Of a stretch of 64,000 bases of DNA, positions 35,498-42,406 are shown piece by piece. Each line of letters begins with the position of its first letter. The first letter of the stretch is position 1. Source of the DNA: Prochlorococcus marinus str. MIT 0917 (lineage in GTDB: Bacteria > Cyanobacteriota > Cyanobacteriia > PCC-6307 > Cyanobiaceae); assembly GCF_027359575.1 (NCBI RefSeq), contig NZ_CP114784.1:1487819-1551818 (forward strand), written 5' to 3'. The notes beneath the pieces were generated by a model. That model was not told the DNA's origin. It did not search any database and saw only the letters and a program-made list of their open reading frames with translations. A program made the translations under genes and the position numbers.

Positions 35498-37480
35498 ATG
35501 GAACCTAGTGATAAAGATCAAGGGAAAAAGAATATACCTCAAGTCCAAGCATTTACTTTCCCATTTGCTTCGGGAGAAATCAAAGAAAACATCACTATTA
35601 CTACTAACACTCCTTCTAAACCTTCTAAAGAACAAATAATCAATCAAGCATTTAAATTTCATTCACAAGGAAATATTTTAGAAGCAACAAAATATTATGA
35701 ATACTTCATCAATCAAGGATTCAAAGATCATGTCACTTTTGCTAATTATGGACTCTTATTAAAAGATCTTGGCAATTTAAAAGACGCGGAATTATTACAA
35801 CGTAAAGCAATTGAACTTAATCCTAATTACGCAGATGCGCATTCAAATCTGGGAGGCATTTTGAAAGACCTGGATGAATTAAAAGAAGCAGAAGTCTCCA
35901 CGCGTAAAGCAATTGAACTTAAACCTGATTTTGCAGATGCGCATTCAAATCTGGGAGGCATTTTGAAAGACCTGGATAAATTAAAAGAAGCAGAAGTCTC
36001 CACGCGTAAAGCAATTGAACTTAAACCTGATTTTGCAGATGCTCATTCAAATCTGGGAGGCATTTTGAAAGACCTGGATGAATTAAAAGAAGCAGAATTC
36101 TACACGCGTAAAGCAATTGAACTGAATCCTAATTTTGCAGATGCTCATTTAAATCTGGGAGGCATTTTGAAAGATCTGGATGAATTAAAAGAAGCAGAAG
36201 TCTCCACGCGTAAAGCAATTGAACTGAATCCTAATTTCGCAGATGCTTATTTAAATCTGGGAGGTATTTTGAAAGACCTGGATGAATTAAAAGAAGCTGA
36301 AGTCTTCACGCGTAAAGCAATTGAACTTAAACCTGATTTCGCAGATGCTCATTTAAATCTGGGAAGCATTTTGAAAGAACTGGATCAATTAGAAGAAGCT
36401 GAAGTCTTCACGCGCAAAGCAATTGAACTGAATCCTGGTCTAAGCAAAGCGCATGAAGTATTAGGTTTAATACACCTCGAGAAAGGTTCATATGAATTAT
36501 CTCTTGAAAATTTTTTAGAAAGTTCTCAGTTAGTTAGAGGTCACAAAAATAAAGAAACCAACCAAGAAAGATTTAGAAGAATTAGCCAAGCTAAAATCGA
36601 ACATGATATTGAACAATTTGAATATTTAGCATCTAAAGGTTACGACTCTAAAAAATTTAGTGATCTTGCCTTTCTGTATAAAAAAGTTTACACTGAAATT
36701 AATTGGCCATCTGAAACCGAATTTATTTATTTAAATAATGAACATCATAGCATTCTGAAAAATAGTTATAATCGTTTAATAAATGTAATAGAAGCTCCTA
36801 GGTTAAAAGAAGAAGTAATCAATAATTCCTTAGATATTGAACAAATAACTAATGATTATACTAACCATGAATTCGGACTTACTTTCATTGATAATTTATT
36901 AAGTTCAAAAGCAATAGAATCTCTTAGAAAATTTTTACTCGAAAGTACAATTTGGTTTGATATTAAAAGGGGTGGATATATCGGAGCATATTTGGCAGAG
37001 GGTTTTGCTAACCCTTTAATCATTCAAATAGCAGATCAACTTAGACAGAAATTTCCAAAAATTTTTAAGGATTACCATATAAACAAAATATGGGCTTATA
37101 AGTACGATAGCCGCGCTAAAAATTACAAATCATCTCTTAATGGCATAAATGTTCACGCAGATTTCGCGGCGGTAAATGTCAATTTCTGGCTTACTACTAA
37201 CGAGGCGAACTTAAATCCTAACTCTGGTGGTTTAATCGTCTACGACGTAGAAGCACCAAAAGCTTGGGATTTCAAAACTTATAATACTAATGTGACCAAA
37301 ATTCAAGAAGAAATAAAAAGAAACAAAGCTAATACTACAGTGATTCCATATAGAGAAAACCGAGCGGTTGTCTTCAATTCAAATTTATTTCATGAAACTG
37401 ATAGATATGAATTCAGAGAAGGATACGAGAATCGTCGAATCAATGTGACTTTACTATTTGGACGAAGAGAGGATAGTTAG
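35498..37480 (+). CDS. TPR-repeat protein with C-terminal 2-oxoglutarate/Fe(II)-oxygenase-like domain
   Basis: A 660-residue protein. Residues ~1-75 are a leader module (FPFASGEIKENITITTN...) shared almost exactly with the protein at 37935. Residues ~77-345 are TPRs, six of them near-identical 34-residue units (111-314). The C-terminal ~200 residues carry a His553-x-Asp555 ... His632 iron-triad pattern with Arg647 available for 2-oxoglutarate, resembling prolyl-4-hydroxylase-type oxygenases. Substrate is unknown; hydroxylation of a protein or glycan is conceivable. It has no signal peptide. It is the first gene of the islet after tRNA-Asn. Confidence 0.8.
   Translation: MEPSDKDQGKKNIPQVQAFTFPFASGEIKENITITTNTPSKPSKEQIINQAFKFHSQGNILEATKYYEYFINQGFKDHVTFANYGLLLKDLGNLKDAELLQRKAIELNPNYADAHSNLGGILKDLDELKEAEVSTRKAIELKPDFADAHSNLGGILKDLDKLKEAEVSTRKAIELKPDFADAHSNLGGILKDLDELKEAEFYTRKAIELNPNFADAHLNLGGILKDLDELKEAEVSTRKAIELNPNFADAYLNLGGILKDLDELKEAEVFTRKAIELKPDFADAHLNLGSILKELDQLEEAEVFTRKAIELNPGLSKAHEVLGLIHLEKGSYELSLENFLESSQLVRGHKNKETNQERFRRISQAKIEHDIEQFEYLASKGYDSKKFSDLAFLYKKVYTEINWPSETEFIYLNNEHHSILKNSYNRLINVIEAPRLKEEVINNSLDIEQITNDYTNHEFGLTFIDNLLSSKAIESLRKFLLESTIWFDIKRGGYIGAYLAEGFANPLIIQIADQLRQKFPKIFKDYHINKIWAYKYDSRAKNYKSSLNGINVHADFAAVNVNFWLTTNEANLNPNSGGLIVYDVEAPKAWDFKTYNTNVTKIQEEIKRNKANTTVIPYRENRAVVFNSNLFHETDRYEFREGYENRRINVTLLFGRREDS
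35564..35815 (+). repeat. Dispersed repeat, copy 1 (shared leader module)
   Basis: 252 bases aligned without gaps to 38001-38252, with about 11 differences by eye. It encodes the common N-terminal module and first TPR of both islet proteins. It ends where the two proteins begin to diverge. Confidence 0.92.
35828..36439 (+). repeat. Six tandem 102-bp units encoding TPRs
   Basis: Each unit encodes a 34-residue TPR of the form ADAHSNLGGILKDLDELKEAE... The units are near identical in DNA, including silent positions (for example CTGGGAGGCATTTTGAAAGACCTGGATGAATTAAAAGAAGC recurs, broken here only by single changes). This level of DNA identity points to recent slippage or gene conversion rather than ancient TPR divergence. 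Confidence 0.92.
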
Positions 37481-37934
37481 CTTATTTTACTATGGCCTCT
37501 AAGAAAATTAATCTAACTCTTAAATTAGTTGACCACTAAAACATATATGAAACCATACGAATCAAATTATCACTAAACAGAGACGTTACTGTTCTGTTTC
37601 TCCCACTCAATAGTTCATAACTAAAATATTTATTATAACCCCAATCACTCACTCGATTTCATCTACATTTTTTGTAAAACCTTTATAAAACGTGTATGAT
37701 ACATTTTTGCCCATTTATATTTCCATCTTAGACATGGATTTAGAGAGCCTAAATCATATTTTATCCTGTTTCTGCTTAGTTACATTGTCCTATTAAATCA
37801 CATTTATAAATAGAGAAACAATATAAAAATTTACTGTTTATTCTCACATTATAGACTCAAAATTAATTTTTGAAAAAATAAAAAAGAAGTTGACTTTGTA
37901 GTAAAATTCTTTAGATTTCGAGTCTTAAAGATAC
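37481..37934. other. 454-base gap between the two TPR genes
   Basis: AT-rich with no convincing ORF. A bulged hairpin (AAACAGAGAC with GTTCTGTTT, 37575-37599) lacks a T-run, so it is a weak terminator candidate. A TTGACT and TAGATT pair 16 bases apart near 37889-37916 is a plausible promoter for the downstream TPR/methyltransferase gene. Confidence 0.45.
37889..37916 (+). promoter_or_regulatory. Candidate promoter of the TPR/methyltransferase gene
   Basis: TTGACT and TAGATT separated by 16 bases lie about 20 bases upstream of the ATG at 37935. The spacing suits a sigma-70-type promoter. The AT-rich context makes chance matches common. Confidence 0.35.
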
Positions 37935-39251
37935 ATGGAAGAACTTGAGAAACAAGTAAAGGAGAACAAAGTAAATGAAGTGAAAACATTCCCAGTTACA
38001 TTCGCTTCGGGAGAAATCAAAGAAAACATCACTATTACTACTAACAATCCTTCTAAACCTTCTAAAGAACAAATAATCAATCAAGCATATAAGTTTCATT
38101 CACAAGGAAATATTTTAGAAGCAACAAAATATTATGAATACTTCATTAATAAAGGATTCAAAGATCATGTCACTTTTGCCAATTATGGACTCATATTAAA
38201 AGATCTTGGTAAGTTAAAAGATGCGGAATTATTACAACGTAAAGCAATTGAAATTACTCCTGATTTCGCAGAGGCGCATTTAAATCTGGGAATCATATTT
38301 AGAGATCTTGATCAATTACAAGAAGCAGAAGACTCCACTCGTAAAGCAATTAAACTTAATCCTGATTTAGCAGAGGCGCATTACAATCTGGGATCCATAT
38401 TGAAAGATCTTGATCAATCAAAAGAAGCAGAATTATCATATCGCAAAGCAATTGAAATTAATCCTAACTTCGCAGATTCACATTATAATCTTGGGAATAT
38501 TTTAAATAGTCTAGGTAAACTAGATGAAGGAGAGAAAAGTATAGTGCAATGCTTAAAAGTGAATGAAAATCATTTACAAGGGAGTCTCACACTTAGCGCT
38601 ATGAAGCTGCACCAAGGTGATAATTCATTATTGAAGCACTTAATAAAATCAAATCAATCAAATAATCCTTTTTTAAATTCTTTAAAATGGGTATCAGGTT
38701 TACCCAAGCTACCAGAAGTTTTTTTTGATAGATATTCTTTTTATGACGCAATAATTACTCAAAGTATAAAAAATCGACCTTTTTATGAGTTTGGTGTCTA
38801 TAAAGGTTCTTCATTTAAGTATTTAATGAAAACTTTTAAAAAAGGCTATGGATTTGATACATTTGAAGGCTTGCCTGAAAATTGGAATCATTTTAAAAAA
38901 GGAGCATTTTCAACACAAGGAACCATTCCAGAAATTAATGGAGGAACATTTATAGCAGGAATGTTCGAAGAAACATTACCTACGTTTTTTTCTAAACCAA
39001 GACCAATAGCATCAGTTATAAATTTTGACGCCGATCTATATTCTTCTACTGTCTGTGCGTTGAATTATTCAAAACCAATAATAGATAAAGATACGATTTT
39101 AATTTTTGATGAGTTTATTGTCCACGAAAATTGGGAGCAAGACGAATATAGAGCATTCAATGAATTTTGCTTAAACAACAATTTTACTTACGAGGTTTTG
39201 GCAGTTTCTTATTCTACTTGTCAAACAGCAGTGAAGATAATAGGTATTTAA
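37935..39251 (+). CDS. TPR-repeat protein with C-terminal TylF-like methyltransferase
   Basis: A 438-residue protein. Residues ~1-75 repeat the leader module of the upstream protein, then about four TPRs (76-215). The C-terminal ~190 residues form a class I SAM-methyltransferase of the TylF/macrocin-O-methyltransferase type: Glu285-x-Gly287-x3-Gly291 (EFGVYKGSS), GFDTFEGLPENW, and the metal-site-like NFDADLYSST and FDEFIVHENW. Likely an O-methyltransferase on a sugar or other hydroxyl; the substrate is unknown. It is the second cargo gene of the islet. Confidence 0.82.
   Translation: MEELEKQVKENKVNEVKTFPVTFASGEIKENITITTNNPSKPSKEQIINQAYKFHSQGNILEATKYYEYFINKGFKDHVTFANYGLILKDLGKLKDAELLQRKAIEITPDFAEAHLNLGIIFRDLDQLQEAEDSTRKAIKLNPDLAEAHYNLGSILKDLDQSKEAELSYRKAIEINPNFADSHYNLGNILNSLGKLDEGEKSIVQCLKVNENHLQGSLTLSAMKLHQGDNSLLKHLIKSNQSNNPFLNSLKWVSGLPKLPEVFFDRYSFYDAIITQSIKNRPFYEFGVYKGSSFKYLMKTFKKGYGFDTFEGLPENWNHFKKGAFSTQGTIPEINGGTFIAGMFEETLPTFFSKPRPIASVINFDADLYSSTVCALNYSKPIIDKDTILIFDEFIVHENWEQDEYRAFNEFCLNNNFTYEVLAVSYSTCQTAVKIIGI
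38001..38252 (+). repeat. Dispersed repeat, copy 2 (shared leader module)
   Basis: Partner of 35564-35815, offset by exactly 2437 bases with no indel. The conserved 5' module followed by divergent effectors fits domain swapping between paralogues. Confidence 0.92.
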
Positions 39252-39387
39252 CAAAAAAGCAATAACAAACCAACTTACATAACTGGGCAAAATTTTAAAA
39301 AAAGCATCCTGATACCAATAAAAGAATGTATCAATTTTGGGTTTCTAAAGGCGAATAAATAATTAGGCTAAAGACGACAAAGATTAA

Positions 39388-39826
39388 ATGAGAGCCCAAG
39401 TAATTTGCTTAAATGTTTCATCCAGAAATGATGATTTGCCTGAAATGATTGAGCAATACTCAAAATCATTAAACCTAATCTAAAGCAGATACGTTTGCTG
39501 AGATTCTTCGTGCGTTTCCAATTCCTTTGGAGTGTAAGAAATACTTATTTGGTGAGTTATCTTTTTGTGGATTTTTCGGGGAAAATGCCTTCAAGAGCAT
39601 TTATGAGGATTCAGTAGCAACCAATTCAACTCCCGCTCGGGGAGCTTTAGGTAGCAAATGCAAAGTTGTTAATCCATCAGAATTGATTCTTTTGACGTGT
39701 AATTTTAAAAAAATATTGCGTAATTTGCTAGATGAAAACAAATCTGATGAATTTTTTATTAACGATTTATATGAAAGTTTTGAGAATTCCTTAACAGTAG
39801 CGCCTCGGAATCGGAAGACTTCCTAA
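39388..39826 (+). pseudogene. Possible frameshifted gene remnant
   Basis: An ATG frame (39388-39483, 31 aa, MRAQVICLNVSSRNDDLPEM...) ends in TAA. One base further on, a second frame stays open to 39826 and reads SKADTFAEILRAFPIPLECKK onward. A single +1 shift near 39480 would join them into ~145 residues. No family is recognised. Part of the second frame (NSTPARG) is simply the translation of the tRNA-like repeat, so this ORF may instead be spurious. Confidence 0.3.
39628..39647 (+). repeat. Degenerate tRNA-Asn 3'-end copy, candidate attachment core (right)
   Basis: TTCAACTCCCGCTCGGGGAG matches the tRNA-Asn 3' end (34930-34949) at 17 of 20 bases. It has no tRNA 5' half before it. Nineteen bases upstream starts ATTCAGTAGCA, also present at 35033 beside the tRNA. 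It sits ~360 bases before the core gene rpaA, where the islet would end. Confidence 0.45.
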
Positions 39827-40008
39827 AGACAGTTCATCTTCTTTTCACCTTTTTATTGATAAAAAAGTAGTGATAGCAAGTGATCTTGTCGATTAGGCCA
39901 TGGAAAACCGAATTTTCTGAATTCTGCAATAAAAACAAAATTTTGAGAGAATCATATGAATCTTTAGTAAACGCTATTGCGGGTACTTTTTAACCTAGAC
40001 AATTATTA

Positions 40009-40806
40009 ATGAAGCCTTGCATTTTACTCATTGAAGACGACCAAGACATGAGAGATCTGGTTGCAGGGCATCTTGAACACACTGGTTTTGATGTTCAAAA
40101 AGCTGAGGATGGCATCAAAGGTCAAGCGCTAGCTCTTCAATACGCACCTGATCTAATTCTTCTGGATTTAATGCTTCCCAAGGTTGATGGTTTAACTCTT
40201 TGCCAACGTTTAAGAAGAGATGAGAGGACATCAGGTATACCTATTCTTATGATTACTGCTTTGGGTGGTATCAAGGACAAAGTAACTGGTTTTAATTCTG
40301 GTGCAGATGATTACATAACAAAACCATTTGACCTAGAGGAATTACAAGTCAGGATCAAGGCCTTGTTGAGAAGAACCAATCGTGCTCCGTTAGGAAGTAA
40401 TAATCAGCAAGAAATACTTAATTATGGCCCTCTTACACTTGTTCCTGAAAGATTTGAAGCCATATGGTTCGAATCTCCTGTTCGTTTGACTCATTTAGAA
40501 TTTGAATTGCTCCATTGTTTGATGCAAAGACATGGTCAGACAGTTGCACCCTCATTAATTCTCAAAGAAGTGTGGGGTTATGAACCTGATGATGATATTG
40601 AAACCATACGAGTGCATGTAAGACATTTAAGAACAAAGCTTGAACCTGATCCAAGAAAACCAAGATTCATTAAAACTGTATATGGTGCAGGATATTGCTT
40701 AGAATTACCAACAGGGGATAAAATTAGTGAAATTCAACCATTAATAATTCAAGCAAGAGAAATTAATTCTTTAAAAAATAATACCGATGAAAGGGTTATT
40801 GCTTAA
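40009..40806 (+). CDS. rpaA: OmpR-type response regulator RpaA
   Basis: A 265-residue regulator. The receiver domain has phosphoacceptor Asp53 ([13 protein letters not shown]) with Glu/Asp acidic pocket at 9-11 and the conserved Thr/Lys. The winged-helix domain contains [20 protein letters not shown] and [19 protein letters not shown], a close match to cyanobacterial RpaA. RpaA carries output of the KaiABC/SasA circadian system and affects phycobilisome/photosystem gene expression. In Prochlorococcus the clock lacks KaiA. Confidence 0.9.
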   Translation: MKPCILLIEDDQDMRDLVAGHLEHTGFDVQKAEDGIKGQALALQYAPDLILLDLMLPKVDGLTLCQRLRRDERTSGIPILMITALGGIKDKVTGFNSGADDYITKPFDLEELQVRIKALLRRTNRAPLGSNNQQEILNYGPLTLVPERFEAIWFESPVRLTHLEFELLHCLMQRHGQTVAPSLILKEVWGYEPDDDIETIRVHVRHLRTKLEPDPRKPRFIKTVYGAGYCLELPTGDKISEIQPLIIQAREINSLKNNTDERVIA

Positions 40807-40809
40807 TCC

Positions 40810-41769
40810 TTAATTAATTAAATTTATCTCTAACAAAGTTACTTCCCAAGCAAGTCTAGGTTGAACATATTTTAATAATTGTTTTCTTAGATCTTCAAAT
40901 TGTCTAACCTTTTGCGAATTCTTTTCATTTATCCAAGCTGTATTTTGTTGCAAATCAATCAACCATAATTGTTGCTCTATGTTTAATTCATCAGTTATTT
41001 CTTTGGCTAATTGTAATAACTCAATTTGATTGGTTAATTTAATTTCTAGCTTGTTTCTTAATGGACTTGAGATAGATAACCAATATTGAAGATTTCTTAG
41101 ATATCGTCCTGGAGATCCATAGGAAAAATTTATTAATTCTTTGATTTTGTCAAGAGTAACATCATCTTTTTGTTGAATAGATTCTGATTTTTCAATAATT
41201 TTGTTTACTTGATTTTCATTCAAGCGTATAAATGGGACTATCTGACATCTTGATCTAATTGTTGATAATAATTTATCTGGTCTTTCTGTGATAAGAATAA
41301 ATAACCCTGTATTTGTCTCTTCAAGTGTTTTTAATAATGCATTTGAAGCAGATTCATTGATTCTTTCAATATCTTCAATTATCACGATACTTTTTTCTGA
41401 CTCAAAAGGTTTTTTACTAAGAAATTCTATTATTTCTTTAATTTGATTTAATCTTATTTGAGGAGGTGATTTCATGCTTATGCTTTCTGATATCGCCTGC
41501 GTCTGAGAAATGCTTTTACCTTGGACTACGTAACATGGTTCTATCCATAATAAGTCGGGATGATTCTTACTTTCTATCTTCCTTTTTGTACTTTCTTTGT
41601 CTTCATTTTTGTCAAGAATAGATGTAATAAAAATTTTAGCAGTTTTCTTTCTTCCGACTCCCTCTGGTCCAGAGAATAAATATGCAGTAGAAAGATGTTC
41701 TTTTGAAATAGCTGACTTTAAAATTTCAATTGCTAAATCTTGACCATATATATTTTTAAAATAATCCAT
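40810..41769 (-). CDS. holB: DNA polymerase III subunit delta'
   Basis: A 319-residue AAA+ clamp-loader subunit. YLFSGPEGVGRKKTAKIF forms the P-loop and IEDIERINESASNALLKTLEE the Walker B-like region, and TIRSRCQIVPF holds the SRC arginine-finger motif. The zinc-binding cysteines found in many bacterial HolB proteins appear absent. It overlaps nothing and is separated from tmk by one base. Confidence 0.9.
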   Translation of the reverse strand: MDYFKNIYGQDLAIEILKSAISKEHLSTAYLFSGPEGVGRKKTAKIFITSILDKNEDKESTKRKIESKNHPDLLWIEPCYVVQGKSISQTQAISESISMKSPPQIRLNQIKEIIEFLSKKPFESEKSIVIIEDIERINESASNALLKTLEETNTGLFILITERPDKLLSTIRSRCQIVPFIRLNENQVNKIIEKSESIQQKDDVTLDKIKELINFSYGSPGRYLRNLQYWLSISSPLRNKLEIKLTNQIELLQLAKEITDELNIEQQLWLIDLQQNTAWINEKNSQKVRQFEDLRKQLLKYVQPRLAWEVTLLEINLIN

Positions 41770-41770
41770 T

Positions 41771-42406
41771 TTATTTGCTTTTTATTAGCTTTTTTATCTC
41801 AGATTGAATCTCGGATATAATTTTTTCTTTAGAGTTAATAGCAGATATTTTTTTCCATTTATTGTTCTTTGATAATGCTTGAAACCCTAGTGAAACATTT
41901 GATAAGAACTCTAAACCTTCTTTCTCAATTCGATCATCTTTTCTATTTTTTCTTCTTTTGATACTTTCTTCAACAGGTATATCTAGTAAAAATGTGATGT
42001 CTGGAGAAATACCTTGAGTGGCTATTTTTTCTAGATCTTTTATTAACTTTATATTTAACTTTCTTCCATAACCCTGATAAGCAAGGGTGGACCCACAAAA
42101 TCTATCACTGATTACCCAATCCCCTTTATTCAAAGTTGGACGAATAATTTCATTTATATGTTGTGACCTATCTGCCGCATAAAGCAAAAGCTCAGTGATA
42201 GAATCTGGGCATTTTTCCTTAGAACTATTCAATAGAAGGGATCTTATGGATTTTCCTAATTGGGTTCCTCCTGGTTCTCTAGTGATAACAAATTTATTAT
42301 TTTCAGGGATGAGGTCACTTTTAAGAAGCCATTTTGATAATTGATTGATTTGAGTGGTTTTTCCAGAGCCATCAATACCCTCAAAAACAATAAATTTCCC
42401 TTTCAT
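41771..42406 (-). CDS. tmk: Thymidylate kinase
   Basis: A 211-residue enzyme converting dTMP to dTDP. FEGIDGSGKTTQI is the P-loop (8-20), TREPGGTQLG the substrate-binding DR/EPGG motif, and SDRFCGSTLAYQGYGR the dTMP-binding loop. Its ATG overlaps the upstream copper-ATPase TGA (ATGA). Confidence 0.95.
   Translation of the reverse strand: MKGKFIVFEGIDGSGKTTQINQLSKWLLKSDLIPENNKFVITREPGGTQLGKSIRSLLLNSSKEKCPDSITELLLYAADRSQHINEIIRPTLNKGDWVISDRFCGSTLAYQGYGRKLNIKLIKDLEKIATQGISPDITFLLDIPVEESIKRRKNRKDDRIEKEGLEFLSNVSLGFQALSKNNKWKKISAINSKEKIISEIQSEIKKLIKSK

Larger units (their letters stand above)
39252..40008. other. 757-base islet right end, gene remnants
   Basis: Contains the frameshifted ORF remnant (39388-39826), the tRNA-like repeat at 39628-39647 and ~180 bases of rpaA upstream DNA. 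A further short open stretch (about 39886-39992, ending SLVNAIAGTF) lacks a start and is likely noise. No intact gene is supported. Confidence 0.5.

Noticed and set aside
35828-36439. Regular repeats suggestive of a CRISPR array
   Set aside because: The 102-bp units are contiguous and in-frame coding TPRs with no spacers.
1217-37700. Shared GTGTATGATAC near 1217 and 37692 as a common regulator site
   Set aside because: An 11-base match in AT-rich intergenic DNA is expected by chance, and the contexts differ.
39886-39992. Open stretch ending SLVNAIAGTF before rpaA
   Set aside because: No start codon of value and no family match; more likely rpaA upstream DNA.
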